A stretch of DNA of 64,000 bases from Bradyrhizobium lablabi. GTDB taxonomy: Bacteria > Pseudomonadota > Alphaproteobacteria > Rhizobiales > Xanthobacteraceae. The notes below the pieces were generated by a model. That model had not been told where the DNA came from and did not search any database. It saw nothing but the letters and a program-made list of their open reading frames with translations. The stretch spans positions 124,001 to 188,000 of the forward strand of contig NZ_JAFCLN010000012.1 of NCBI RefSeq assembly GCF_018129385.1. The letters run 5' to 3'. The position numbers were made by a program, and so were the translations under genes. This document shows, one piece after another, positions 34,311 to 43,489 of this stretch (position 1 is its first letter; each line of letters begins with the position of its first letter).

Positions 34311-34528
34311 GGTCCTGCCGGCTTACGCAACGAGACGACACCGTCACGCGATGCCACTGCAAGGGAAAATAAACCATGACGGTTAATAGAGGGTTCACCA
34401 TAAATGTTTGGGATTATTGACGTTTCGTTAATGACGCGGGGCCGCGGCTGAGGTGCCCATGCGGTGGCGATCCGGGGAAACAGCGCGGAAACGATACGCG
34501 CCGCGCCACTGTTTCGTGCGCTATCGTG

Positions 34529-35596
34529 CTAGCTGCTGAACGTGCCGGCGCGGTCGCTGAAGAGATCGAGCCTATCAGGCGCGCGCACTTCGGGCTTGTT
34601 GGTCGGCAGTGAAGCGACCGGGCTTGCGATCGCGACCGAGGTTGCTGACGCAACCGAGGTCGGCGCGGACGAATTGCCCCACAATTCCTGCACCGCCGGC
34701 GAGATCGGTTCGCTGCGCTCGCCGCCCTGGAACAGCGAGCGGAAGATGGGCTCCTGCTGCGGCAGCGACGCTGTCTTCATGTCGGCCGCGGCTGATGCCG
34801 TGGCCGGCGTCACGCTGCGCGCATCCGGAAAGCTGGAGAGATAGGCGGCATTATCAATCGCCGGCGCCGTCTGCGGCGTGGCGCTTGCGAACGCCATCTG
34901 CGTCGGCGCGGCGTCGCCAAGCGCGGCGAAGGCGGTGCGGGTGTCCTTGGCGTTGGCTGCGCCGGCATAGCGGGTGGTCAGCACCGAATAGACCTGCGAG
35001 ACGGTGCGCGCGTTGCCGCCGCGATCGTAGAAGATCGAGCGGTTGGCCGCCGCGGCATTCGGAAACAGCCGCGCGGCAGACGCGTTCGGATTGTCCTCGG
35101 CGTTGGAGATCAGCTTTGCCGCGCCGCCGACGCCCATGAAGTGCGCCATATAGAGTTCGCTGTCGGTCGGGCGGCGGCCGATCTTGCCGGTGAGCTTGAA
35201 GCTGTTCGATTGCGTCAGCACCGCGGCCATCGCGGAGGCCGCATTGGGATCGTCGCGCAGCTTCATGATCGAGCCGCGCATCGAGGGATCGTTGACGTAG
35301 TAGGTGCCGGACGCTGTCTTCGAGATCGCGTCGGCATATTTGCCGTAGCCGAGCTGGCTGCCCGCTTCCTTCACCGTGCCGAGCCAGGTCTGGTCGATGA
35401 ACTGGAACAGTCCGCGCGCCGACGAGGTGGTGGCGGCCGCCTTCGGGTTGAAGTTGGATTCCATCTTGGCGGTGGCGAGCAGGTATTCGAAGCTGGCGCC
35501 GGTGGTGCTGGCCGCGTTCTTGATAGAGGTCGCGATCTTCAGGCGCGACGGATCGATGCCTGCCGCTGCATTGGCGCCTAAGGTGTCTACCGCCAT
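34529..35596 (-). CDS. Lytic transglycosylase (SLT domain) protein
   Basis: A 355-residue peptidoglycan-cleaving enzyme. The SLT lysozyme-like domain is at about 30-200 with the catalytic glutamate Glu46 in ATAKMESNFNP, followed by SSARGLFQFIDQTW and the conserved YNG-equivalent AHFMGVGGAAKLI. The C-terminal 150 residues are Ala/Ser/Pro-rich and probably disordered. There is no standard signal peptide from the ATG at 35596, so it may be exported by a specialised route (flagellar type III or similar), as for other rhizobial SLT proteins. An upstream GTG-type extension to 35683 is possible. Confidence 0.85.
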   Translation of the reverse strand: MAVDTLGANAAAGIDPSRLKIATSIKNAASTTGASFEYLLATAKMESNFNPKAAATTSSARGLFQFIDQTWLGTVKEAGSQLGYGKYADAISKTASGTYYVNDPSMRGSIMKLRDDPNAASAMAAVLTQSNSFKLTGKIGRRPTDSELYMAHFMGVGGAAKLISNAEDNPNASAARLFPNAAAANRSIFYDRGGNARTVSQVYSVLTTRYAGAANAKDTRTAFAALGDAAPTQMAFASATPQTAPAIDNAAYLSSFPDARSVTPATASAAADMKTASLPQQEPIFRSLFQGGERSEPISPAVQELWGNSSAPTSVASATSVAIASPVASLPTNKPEVRAPDRLDLFSDRAGTFSS

Positions 35597-35888
35597 GTGA
35601 TGGCGCCCCGCTTCCCTCGCGAACCGCGCGGCCCTCGCCGGACGCCGGCAATCGGCGCCCATACGCTGATAACACTGGGTCAATTATGGTTAATTCTGCG
35701 TTAAGGAGCGCCGATTGCCCCAAAACCCGCACATTGCCATGAACCAATTCGGTCGTTCGACCGACTGAATATCTGACGAGCCATCGGGACCGTTCGAACG
35801 TCGGCAAAGACGCTGTGGCGAGGGTTTCTCCCACTCACAACCATGGAAGGCACCTCCCCCGTCCTTTCTCATGAAGAGGATCAAAGCC

Positions 35889-36671
35889 ATGACAGACCAC
35901 GCAATGCATCCGCCCTCTCCCAAGACCATGACCGGCGGCATGGTCGCGGTGCTCTACGGCGCCGTGACTTACCTGTTGTTCCTCGGAACCTTCCTGTACG
36001 CGATCGCCTTTGTCGCCAATCTGCCGGTGCCAAAAACCATCGACAGCGGACAACCAGGACCGTTCGTTCCTTCCCTCATCATCAACGCCCTGCTGCTTGG
36101 TGTGTTCGCGATCCAGCACAGCCTGATGGCGCGCCCCTTCTTCAAGCGATGGTGGACACGTATCGTACCGCCATCAGTGGAGCGCACGACCTACGTGCTG
36201 TTCGCGAGCCTCGCGCTGCTTCTGCTCTACTGGCAATGGCGGCCGATGCCTGACGCCGTATGGTCGGTGACCGATCCGACCGCGGCGACGATCTTGCAGA
36301 CGATCTCATGGATCGGCTGGGGAATCGTGCTGGCGAGCACTTTCATGATCAACCACTTCGAGCTGTTTGGCCTCCGCCAAGTGCTGGCGCGCCTGCTGGG
36401 CCGCGAGCTGCCCGCACCCGAATTCAAGACGCCGATGCTCTACAAGAATGTGAGGCATCCGATCTATCTCGGCTTCCTGATTGCCTTCTGGGCGACGCCC
36501 GTGATGACGGTCGGCCATCTCTTGTTCGCGGTTGCCACCACCGGCTACATCCTGATCGGCATCTGGCTGGAAGAGCGCGATCTGATCGCCCTGTTCGGCG
36601 ACAAGTACCGCCGCTACCGGGAACAGGTTTCGATGTTGATCCCGCTGCCGAGACGCAAGGCCGACAGGTGA
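35889..36671 (+). CDS. mddA: Methanethiol S-methyltransferase, MddA-like
   Basis: A 260-residue polytopic membrane methyltransferase of the isoprenylcysteine-methyltransferase/NnrU class. About five or six helices are visible; the C-terminal catalytic block has RHPIYLGFLIAFWATP and WLEERDLIALFGDKYRRY, which bind S-adenosylmethionine. The MddA family makes dimethyl sulfide from methanethiol and is known in Bradyrhizobium. Start at 35889 is favoured because AAGAGGATC is the ribosome-binding site; an in-frame ATG at 35871 lies within that site. Monocistronic with a short hairpin after it. Confidence 0.8.
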   Translation: MTDHAMHPPSPKTMTGGMVAVLYGAVTYLLFLGTFLYAIAFVANLPVPKTIDSGQPGPFVPSLIINALLLGVFAIQHSLMARPFFKRWWTRIVPPSVERTTYVLFASLALLLLYWQWRPMPDAVWSVTDPTAATILQTISWIGWGIVLASTFMINHFELFGLRQVLARLLGRELPAPEFKTPMLYKNVRHPIYLGFLIAFWATPVMTVGHLLFAVATTGYILIGIWLEERDLIALFGDKYRRYREQVSMLIPLPRRKADR

Positions 36672-36689
36672 AGCGGACCGGCGTTTTCG

Positions 36690-36712
36690 ATGCCCGGTCT
36701 CGCGCCGGGCAT
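36690..36712 (+). terminator. Hairpin after the methyltransferase gene
   Basis: ATGCCCGG and CCGGGCAT form an 8-bp stem 18 bases after the stop. There is no T tract after it, so termination would be weak. Confidence 0.45.
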
Positions 36713-36797
36713 TGGAATTTCCAGATCTTGAAAGCCTAGCCAGTCCGGCCGGGATTCATGTAGCGTTTCCAACGGACCAGGGAAATCGAGAGACAAC

Positions 36798-37415
36798 ATG
36801 GCGCGCGCGGCGGCGAAGAAGATCGAAACCAGCACGAGCTTGCTCGAAGCTGCCAAGAAGGTGCTGCGCACCGCCGGCTATGCCGGTCTCTCGACCCGCG
36901 AAGTTGCCGCAGCGGCCGGCGTTCCGCTGAGTCAAATCCACTATCACTTCGGCTCAAAGCAGAACATGGTTCTGCAACTGTTCGAATATCTCAATGTCCA
37001 GTTGCTCGATCGGCAGAACGAACTGTTCGGGGACGCGTCGCTAAAACTGTCCGAACAGTGGGATCGCGCCTGCGACTATCTGGACGAGGATATCGCCTCC
37101 GGCTACGTGCGGGTGCTACAGGAGCTGATTGCGGTTAGCTGGCACGACGCGGAAGTTGCAAAAGTGATCCGGGCCGGCCTTATGGGCTGGGTCGACCTGA
37201 TTTCGGGTCTGGCACGGGAAGCGGAAAAGAAGATCGGTCCGCTCGGCCCTTTTTCGGCCGAGGAAATCGGCGCGTTCGCCGCCTCGCTCTTCATCGGCGG
37301 CGAAAGCCTGTTTCTGCTGGGACTGGAAAAGAAGGGATCGCCGATACGCGCATCGTTGCGACGCGTCGGCGACCTGATCAGGATTGCGGAGAGTTCTTCA
37401 CCCGGCAAGAGGTGA
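36798..37415 (+). CDS. TetR/AcrR family transcriptional regulator
   Basis: A 205-residue repressor-type regulator. The N-terminal helix-turn-helix is plain: GYAGLSTREVAAAAGVPLSQ followed by IHYHFGSKQNMV (about 29-63), the standard TetR signature. The C-terminal ligand-binding domain is unremarkable and gives no ligand. The stop is 3 bases before the start of the hydrolase-glycosyltransferase fusion, so both are one transcript and the regulator probably controls its own operon in response to a substrate or product of that enzyme. Confidence 0.93.
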   Translation: MARAAAKKIETSTSLLEAAKKVLRTAGYAGLSTREVAAAAGVPLSQIHYHFGSKQNMVLQLFEYLNVQLLDRQNELFGDASLKLSEQWDRACDYLDEDIASGYVRVLQELIAVSWHDAEVAKVIRAGLMGWVDLISGLAREAEKKIGPLGPFSAEEIGAFAASLFIGGESLFLLGLEKKGSPIRASLRRVGDLIRIAESSSPGKR

Positions 37416-37418
37416 TGC

Positions 37419-39539
37419 ATGCGCGCAAAGCTGCCTGACAGCGAGGGTTTCGTCAGCCGCGACGGCGTCAAGCTCGCCTATGAAGTCTACGGGAACGGCG
37501 CGGACACTATCCTGTTCATTCCGCCCTGGAGCATCGTTCACTCCCGAATCTACAAGGCGCAACTGCCCTATTTCAGCGAGCGCTTCCGCTGCATCGCCTA
37601 TGACGGGCGCGGCAACGGCAAATCCGACCGGCCGGAAGACGTCGCCGCCTACACGCTGGACAATTATCTCGCCGATGCCCTTGCGGTGATGGACGCACTC
37701 GACGTCAGGCAAGCGATCCTCGTCGGACTTTCATTCGGCGGCCTGCTCGCCTCCGTTCTCGCGGCCTACCATCCTGAACGCGTCAAAGCGGCGATCCTCG
37801 TCGGCACGGTCACGACCATCGGACCTACGCACCGCACGAGATTTACCGCCTCCTCCTTCGTGGCCGAACACGACCGCTACAAAGGCTGGGACAAATTCAA
37901 TCGCAAATACTGGCTGACGGACTATCCCGACTTTGCCGAGTTCTTTATCCGCAACATCTGCAATGAGCCGCATTCGACCCGGCAGATCGAGGACGGAATG
38001 GATTGGGCCGCCGGGACCGACGGGCCCACGCTGGTCAAGACGATCGAGGCGCGCAATGTTCCTCCTGCCTTCGACGTCAGCAAGGCTATGTACCGCAAGA
38101 TCGGTTGCCCGGTATTGTTCATCCACGGCGACAATGATCAGATCCAGCCTTACGAGCGCGCCGAGGCTGCGCACGGGGAAATGACGGGGGCGGAATTCGC
38201 CACCTTCGCCGGCGGCGGACACAACCCGCTCGGCCGGTATCCGGCAAAATCGAACGCGTTGATCAACGACTTTCTCGATCGCCGCCTCGGTATCGCCGCC
38301 CCTGCCCGCAAAACGTTCCGGCGCACGGCGCGCGAGAAGCGCGTCCTCTATCTTTCCTCTCCGATCGGTCTTGGCCATGGCCGCCGCGACATCGCCATCG
38401 CACGCGAACTGCGCACATTCCACCCCGATCTCGAGGTCGACTGGCTCGCTCAGGACCCGGTCACCCGTTTGCTCGAAACCAGTGGCGAGCAGGTTCATCC
38501 GCTCAGCACGCGGCTGGCGAGCGAGACGCGGCACATCGAGCTCGAAAGCGGTGAGCACGAGCTGCATTGCTTTCAGGCGCTGCGCCGCATGGACGAAGTG
38601 CTGATCAAGAATTTCATGATCTTTCAGGACGCCGTCGAACAAGGCGGCTACGACCTCGTGATCGCGGACGAGGCGTGGGATATCGACCATTACTGGCACG
38701 AGCACCCCGAACTGAAGAAAGCAAAGCTGGCCTGGCTGACCGATTTCGTCGGCTACCTGCCGATGACGTCCGGCGGCGACCGCGAGGCGCTGCTGACGTC
38801 CGACTACAATGCGGAAATGATCGAGCACATTGAACGGCACCCGGCGGTGCGGGATCGTGCGATTTTCGTGGGTCACCCCGACGACATCGTGCCGATGTCA
38901 TTCGGCGCAAACCTGCCAATGATGCGCGATTGGGTGCCCAGGCATTTCGAGTTTGCCGGCTATATCATCGGCGAGCATCCGAGCACCTTCGGCGACCGCA
39001 AGTCTCTTCGTGCAAGGCTTGGCTACCGCGACGACGAGCAGGTGTGCATTGTCACCGTCGGAGGCTCGGGCATCGGCACCCACTTGATACGGCGCATCCT
39101 GCAGGCCTACCCGATCGTGAAGGCAAAACTTCCCGCACTCCGCATGATCGTGATCGCCGGACCGCGCATCGATCCGGCATCGCTCAACGCACCAGCAGGC
39201 GTCGAGGTGCGAGCCTTCGCGGCCAATCTCGACCGCCATCTGGCGGCCTGTGATCTGGCATTGGTCCAGGGTGGACTTACCACCTGCATGGAGCTTGCCG
39301 CGTCCGACACGCCATTCGTCTACTTTCCGCTGCGAAACCATTTTGAGCAGAACTTTCATGTCGTCCACCGCCTCCGCCGCTATGGCGCCGGCATTCAAAT
39401 GGATTTTTCAGCCTCCACCCCCGACATGATTGCAGATGCCATGGCGCAGGCCCTTTCCAGTCCGAACCGGCCAAAGCCGGTTGAAGCCGATGGAGCGGGA
39501 AAGGCAGCACGTATGATCAGCGAGTTGCTGACGGCATGA
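37419..39539 (+). CDS. Alpha/beta hydrolase fused to a MurG/MGT-like GT-B glycosyltransferase
   Basis: A 706-residue two-enzyme fusion. Residues 1-290 are an alpha/beta hydrolase with a full triad: Ser105 in VGLSFGG, Asp237 in HGDNDQI and His267 in GGGHNPLG. Residues about 306-706 are a GT-B glycosyltransferase: the N-terminal acceptor lobe opens with YLSSPIGLGHGRRDIAIA, and the donor lobe has TVGGSGIGTH and ALVQGGLTTCMELA (about 613-628), the sugar-nucleotide contact of the macrolide/glycosyl-28 type. No membrane segments. One protein could cleave an ester and glycosylate the product, or the reverse. The ATG follows the TetR stop by 3 bases with AGAGGTG as ribosome-binding site. Confidence 0.85.
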   Translation: MRAKLPDSEGFVSRDGVKLAYEVYGNGADTILFIPPWSIVHSRIYKAQLPYFSERFRCIAYDGRGNGKSDRPEDVAAYTLDNYLADALAVMDALDVRQAILVGLSFGGLLASVLAAYHPERVKAAILVGTVTTIGPTHRTRFTASSFVAEHDRYKGWDKFNRKYWLTDYPDFAEFFIRNICNEPHSTRQIEDGMDWAAGTDGPTLVKTIEARNVPPAFDVSKAMYRKIGCPVLFIHGDNDQIQPYERAEAAHGEMTGAEFATFAGGGHNPLGRYPAKSNALINDFLDRRLGIAAPARKTFRRTAREKRVLYLSSPIGLGHGRRDIAIARELRTFHPDLEVDWLAQDPVTRLLETSGEQVHPLSTRLASETRHIELESGEHELHCFQALRRMDEVLIKNFMIFQDAVEQGGYDLVIADEAWDIDHYWHEHPELKKAKLAWLTDFVGYLPMTSGGDREALLTSDYNAEMIEHIERHPAVRDRAIFVGHPDDIVPMSFGANLPMMRDWVPRHFEFAGYIIGEHPSTFGDRKSLRARLGYRDDEQVCIVTVGGSGIGTHLIRRILQAYPIVKAKLPALRMIVIAGPRIDPASLNAPAGVEVRAFAANLDRHLAACDLALVQGGLTTCMELAASDTPFVYFPLRNHFEQNFHVVHRLRRYGAGIQMDFSASTPDMIADAMAQALSSPNRPKPVEADGAGKAARMISELLTA

Positions 39540-39567
39540 TCCGAAGGGCCGGTTTTGCTCGCAAAGC

Positions 39568-40944
39568 TTACACCACCTGCCGCGCGCCGACCGGCGTCTT
39601 GACGGTATTCGCCAGCACTTGCAGGGCCTGACTTAGCTCGGCGCGGTTGCGCGCTGCCCCCAGCGAGACGCGCAGGCCGCGCGGCGCGGATTGGCCGGCG
39701 GCAAAGGCATCCTCGCCGACGACGGCAAGGCCGTTGCGCATCAGATGCGAGAGTAGATCGGTGCCTTCGAGGTGCGGCGGGAGCGGCATCCAGAGGTGAT
39801 GGCTGGCGGGACGCGCCGCGTAAGTCACTCCTTTAAGGAAGCGCGCGGCAAGTTGCTGGCGCGCGGCGGCCTCGCTGCGGATCGCGCGGATGATTTCGTT
39901 GGCGATGCCGGAGCGGAGCCAGTGCGTGAGCAGCGCCACCATCAGCGACGGCGGCATCAAGAGCGTGGCCTGTAGGCCCGCCCGCATTTTCTGCTCCGCG
40001 GCCAAATCCGGCGCCAGCAGATAGGCAACGCGCAGGGCCGGCGCGATGCACTTTGCCATGCTGGCGGCGTACCAGGTCCTGTCAGGGATGAGATTGGCGA
40101 TCGGCGAGACCTGTGGCTCGAGCGCGCCATAAGCATCATCCTCGATCAAGACTGTCGCGCGCTTGCGGATGATGTCGGCGATCGCCTTGCGCCGCCCCAC
40201 GCCCATCGTCGCGGTGGTCGGGTTGTGTTGCGTCGGCACCAGATAGACCGCCTTCGGCTTGCGCTTGCGGCAGGCCTCATCGAGCGCGGCGGGCAGAGCG
40301 CCCTCGCCGTCCATGGCGATGCCGACCAGTTGCACGCCGAGGCGTGCGGCGGCCGCCTTCACGCCCGGAAAGGTCAGCACCTCCGTCACCACCACATCGC
40401 CCGGCGAGGTCAGCGCGAGCAGCGCGTTGAAGATGATCGGCTGCGTTCCCGGATAAATGACGATGCGTTCGGGCGTAGCCTGCGGCACGCGCGCCTGAAG
40501 CCAGGACGCCGCCACCTCGCGCTCATCGGCGCTGCCGCCCGGCCGCGAATAGCTGAGGAAGGCGGAAAAGCCGGCGGCAGAGCGGATGCTTTCCAGGCCT
40601 TGCGCGATGCGCAGATCGAGATTGGCTTCCACCGGCTGCGGCGGCAGATTCATCGAGAGATCGATGTTGACCGGCACCGGAAGATCGGCTGCCGCGCGCG
40701 CCGTCGTCTCGGAAACGAAGGTGCCCTGCCCGACCTGCGCATCCAGCAGTCCGCGGCGGCGCGCTTCGCCATAGGCGCGCGTGACCGTGGTCAGATCGAT
40801 GCCAAGCGCATTCGCCAGCGCGCGGTGGGTGGGAAGCCGCTGACCGCGCACCAGGCGCCCGCCCGCGATATCGGCTGCGAGCGCATCGACGATGCGCTGG
40901 AACACCGGGCCATGCCATTCCGAAAGCGTAGGGAGCCAATCCAT
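39568..40944 (-). CDS. MocR-type (GntR-aminotransferase) regulator
   Basis: A 458-residue regulator with a GntR winged helix (about 15-85: LPTHRALANALGIDLTTVTRAY) joined to a fold-type-I aminotransferase domain. The pyridoxal site includes EDDAYGALEPQ and the lysine in SMAKCIAPALR. MocR proteins use bound PLP and an amino compound to control vitamin B6, GABA or taurine genes; the target here is unknown. Start 40944 matches the N-terminus MDWLPTLSEW typical of the group. Divergent from the DUF983 gene with about 80 bases between, so the shared promoter region could hold its operator. Confidence 0.9.
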   Translation of the reverse strand: MDWLPTLSEWHGPVFQRIVDALAADIAGGRLVRGQRLPTHRALANALGIDLTTVTRAYGEARRRGLLDAQVGQGTFVSETTARAAADLPVPVNIDLSMNLPPQPVEANLDLRIAQGLESIRSAAGFSAFLSYSRPGGSADEREVAASWLQARVPQATPERIVIYPGTQPIIFNALLALTSPGDVVVTEVLTFPGVKAAAARLGVQLVGIAMDGEGALPAALDEACRKRKPKAVYLVPTQHNPTTATMGVGRRKAIADIIRKRATVLIEDDAYGALEPQVSPIANLIPDRTWYAASMAKCIAPALRVAYLLAPDLAAEQKMRAGLQATLLMPPSLMVALLTHWLRSGIANEIIRAIRSEAAARQQLAARFLKGVTYAARPASHHLWMPLPPHLEGTDLLSHLMRNGLAVVGEDAFAAGQSAPRGLRVSLGAARNRAELSQALQVLANTVKTPVGARQVV

Positions 40945-41024
40945 GCAATTCGGCCGATTGTCTTTGAATGTATGCTTCTTGGGACATATTGTATGGATCG
41001 TCAACAAGGTCAAGGAATTCAGCC

Positions 41025-41462
41025 ATGACGCAACCGGTCTCCCTCACCAAGGCACTGGCGCGCGGCTTTGCGATGAAATGCCCCAATTGCGGGCGCGGTC
41101 ACCTCTTCCGGCGCTTTCTGAAAGTCACCGATCATTGCGAGGTCTGCGGCGAGGACTACACCGCGCAGCGCGCCGACGATTTTCCCGCCTATCTCGTCAT
41201 TGTCGCGGTCGGACACATCGTGGTCCCGGCGCTGCTCGCGGTCGAAACTGCCTACGCTCCGCCGGCCTGGCTTCAGCTCGCGATCTGGCTGCCGGTGACG
41301 CTGTTCAGCGCGCTCGGCCTGTTGCAGCCGACCAAGGGCGCCATCGTCGCGTTGCAATGGCACAGCGGCATGCACGGCTTTGAGGAAGCCAAGCGAAGGC
41401 GGGAGAGCGCGAGCGGCAACCCGCTCGCGGGGCACGATCACCTGCGATCCCTCAAGACCTGA
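41025..41462 (+). CDS. DUF983 membrane protein with zinc ribbon
   Basis: A 145-residue protein of the DUF983 family. N-terminal zinc ribbon CPNCGRG (Cys19, Cys22) and CEVCGEDY (Cys38, Cys41), then two membrane helices (about 52-72 and 80-100) and a basic tail. Role unknown; family members sit near cytochrome oxidase or redox genes in other alphaproteobacteria. ATG 41025 has AAGGA 9 bases upstream. It converges with hisI, 15 bases apart. Confidence 0.88.
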   Translation: MTQPVSLTKALARGFAMKCPNCGRGHLFRRFLKVTDHCEVCGEDYTAQRADDFPAYLVIVAVGHIVVPALLAVETAYAPPAWLQLAIWLPVTLFSALGLLQPTKGAIVALQWHSGMHGFEEAKRRRESASGNPLAGHDHLRSLKT

Positions 41463-41477
41463 CGCGCAAAAGCGGCG

Positions 41478-41903
41478 TTACTTGTAGACTTTGGCCGGAT
41501 CAAATTTCCGGTCGGCATCGACAAAGGCGAGGCTGACCTTGCCGTCCTCACCCTTTACGGCGCGATAGAAGCAGGAATGCCGGCCGGTGTGGCAGGCCGC
41601 GCCTGACTGCTCGACGCGGATCCATACCGCGTCCTGATCGCAATCCATGCGCAGCTCGACCACGCGCTGGGTGTGGCCCGAGGTCTCGCCCTTGCGCCAC
41701 AGCGCGTTGCGCGAGCGGCTGAAATACCAGGCCTCGCCGCTGTCGATGGTCCGGCGCAGCGCTTCCTCGTTCATGTGCGCGACCATCAGCACGTCGCCGG
41801 TCGCAGCATCAGTCGCCACACAGGTGACGAGGCCCGACGCGTCGAATTTGGGTTGGAGGGCCAACCCCTCTTCGCGCTCGTTCAAACCCGGAGAGGTGGA
41901 CAC
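41478..41903 (-). CDS. hisI: Phosphoribosyl-AMP cyclohydrolase
   Basis: Third step of histidine biosynthesis, hydrolysing phosphoribosyl-AMP to the ring-opened form; a zinc and magnesium enzyme in the cytoplasm. The 141-residue single-domain (not HisIE) protein has the family signature ELRMDCDQDAVW (Asp87, Cys88, Asp89, Asp91) and CHTGRHSCFY (Cys104, Cys111), all metal ligands. WYFSRSRNALWRKGETSGH is the substrate loop. Located 25 bases downstream of folE in the same direction, an arrangement that places two nucleotide-ring cyclohydrolases in one operon. Confidence 0.97.
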   Translation of the reverse strand: MSTSPGLNEREEGLALQPKFDASGLVTCVATDAATGDVLMVAHMNEEALRRTIDSGEAWYFSRSRNALWRKGETSGHTQRVVELRMDCDQDAVWIRVEQSGAACHTGRHSCFYRAVKGEDGKVSLAFVDADRKFDPAKVYK

Positions 41904-41928
41904 GAAAGACCTCGCAGTGCTTGCGAGG

Positions 41929-42651
41929 TCACCGCTGCGGTGCTCGCACCATGGACATGAAACGCGCCTGCTCCGCCGGATTGTCGCGGAACATGCCGGT
42001 GTAGCGGCTGGTGAAGGTCGAGGCGCCGTGCTTGGCGACGCCGCGCACCGACATGCAGGTATGCTCGGCCTCGATCATCACGGCAACGCCGCGCGGTTTC
42101 AAAATCTCGTCGATCGCCGCCGCAATCTGCGCGGTCAGATGCTCCTGGGTCTGGAGCCGCCGCGCGAAGATGTCGGTCAGCCGCGCCAGCTTGGAAAGGC
42201 CCACCACCCGCTCGACCGGTGTGTAGGCGATATGCGCCTTGCCGTAGAACGGCATCATGTGGTGCTCGCATTGCGAGGTGAACTCGATATCGCGCACCAG
42301 CACGAAATCGTCATAGCCGGCGGTCTCGCCAAAGGTGCGGTCGAGCACCTCGGCCGGGCACTGGTGATAGCCCTGATAGAGTTCGTCGAAAGCTTCGACC
42401 ACACGCCGCGGCGTATCGATCAGGCCCTCGCGCCGCGGATTCTCGCCAATATAGCCAAGCAGGGTCTGCACCGCCTGCTCGGCCTCGGCGCGCGAGGGGC
42501 GCGGCTGGTCGGCGCGGACGGCGGCGGCCAGGAATTCGGCCGGATCGAGCTCGGCCGGACGCATCTCCGGGGCCTTCGCTTCGGTGGCCTTATCGGAAGT
42601 CTTCAGGTCAGAAGTCTTGCGGGGATTGAGGGATTTGATCAACGCGTCCAT
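41929..42651 (-). CDS. folE: GTP cyclohydrolase I
   Basis: Makes 7,8-dihydroneopterin triphosphate from GTP, the first step of folate. The 240-residue protein has an alphaproteobacterial N-terminal extension (about 1-55) and then the catalytic core: QCEHHMMPFYG (Cys128, His130, His131), GLSKLARL and EHTCMSVRG (Cys199). Both zinc cysteines are present. It heads the folE-hisI pair. Around 250 bases upstream separate it from the divergent IscU-like gene. Confidence 0.97.
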   Translation of the reverse strand: MDALIKSLNPRKTSDLKTSDKATEAKAPEMRPAELDPAEFLAAAVRADQPRPSRAEAEQAVQTLLGYIGENPRREGLIDTPRRVVEAFDELYQGYHQCPAEVLDRTFGETAGYDDFVLVRDIEFTSQCEHHMMPFYGKAHIAYTPVERVVGLSKLARLTDIFARRLQTQEHLTAQIAAAIDEILKPRGVAVMIEAEHTCMSVRGVAKHGASTFTSRYTGMFRDNPAEQARFMSMVRAPQR

Positions 42652-42907
42652 ATCGTCTCCGTTCGACCGGTCCCGCGAGACCGGAGTGTCACCGGGCAGA
42701 CGGGGCGGTTTTCCGCCGGGCGCCTGAGTCCCATGTTATTGCGCCCTGACCTAACACCCAAGAGCCCAAATGGCTCCCGAAGGGGTGTGGAGGGCGTGAT
42801 CCGGCAGACTGTATTTCCACCGGTCCAGTACATATATAGGACCGTGGAACGGGGCCGCCAAGGGCGCTCAAAGGGCGCCGCGGCCGGGCCGTGCTGGATC
42901 TCGATCT

Positions 42908-43351
42908 ATGCTGAACGACATCTACAACAAGAAAATCATCGAACTGGCCGGCAATATCCCCCGCCTGGGCCGCCTGCCCGACCCCGACGCCAGCGCCACC
43001 GCGCATTCCAAACTGTGCGGCTCGACGGTCAAGGTCGACCTCAAGATGGAAGGCCCCGTCGTCACCGATTTTGCCCATGACGTAAAGGCCTGCGCGCTGG
43101 GACAAGCCTCCTCCTCCATCATGGCAAGCCACGTGATCGGCTCGACCGCGAATGAGCTGCGCGAACTGCGCGAAACCGTTCGCAGGATGCTGAAGGAAAA
43201 CGGCCAGCCCCCGGAAGGCAAATGGGCCGACATCGGCCTGCTCGAGCCGGTGCGCGACTACAAGGCGCGCCATGCCTCGACCATGCTGACCTTCGACGCC
43301 GTGGTCGATGCGATCGGCCAGATCGAGGCGAAGGCGAAGCAGCTGGCGTAA
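42908..43351 (+). CDS. IscU/SufU-like Fe-S scaffold-type protein with third cysteine replaced
   Basis: A 147-residue protein of the NifU N-terminal/IscU fold. Two of the three cluster ligands are in place (Cys37 in SKLCGS and Cys62 in VKACALGQASSS), but at the expected third cysteine the sequence reads YKARHASTML, with His122 at or beside that position. This variant is seen in a group of alphaproteobacterial IscU-like proteins annotated as Fe-S scaffold. It might still bind a cluster with a His ligand or may have another role. No other isc/suf gene is adjacent. Confidence 0.85.
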   Translation: MLNDIYNKKIIELAGNIPRLGRLPDPDASATAHSKLCGSTVKVDLKMEGPVVTDFAHDVKACALGQASSSIMASHVIGSTANELRELRETVRRMLKENGQPPEGKWADIGLLEPVRDYKARHASTMLTFDAVVDAIGQIEAKAKQLA

Positions 43352-43375
43352 AGCCCCCCGCGCGCGAACTATTTC

Positions 43376-43486
43376 TCCTCGTCCTGAGGAGCGGCCGCTT
43401 GGCCGCGTCTCGAAGGATGAAGGCCACAGACGGCCTGCATGGTTCGAGACGCGCGCAAGAGCGCGCTCCTCACCATGAGGATTTGA
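43376..43486. repeat. Imperfect long inverted repeat, Bradyrhizobium type
   Basis: Arms of about 45 bases share TGAGGAGCG, CCGCGTCTCGAA and AAGGCC in inverted orientation (43379-43425 against about 43432-43484). The CTGAGGAGCG...GCGTCTCGAAGGATG pattern is a common intergenic element in this group. It fills the gap between the convergent IscU-like and ClpP-fold genes. Confidence 0.8.
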
Positions 43487-43489
43487 GAT

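Noticed and set aside
40945..41024. A defined MocR operator
   Set aside because: The 80-base divergent region is suitable, but I could not identify a convincing direct or inverted repeat by eye.
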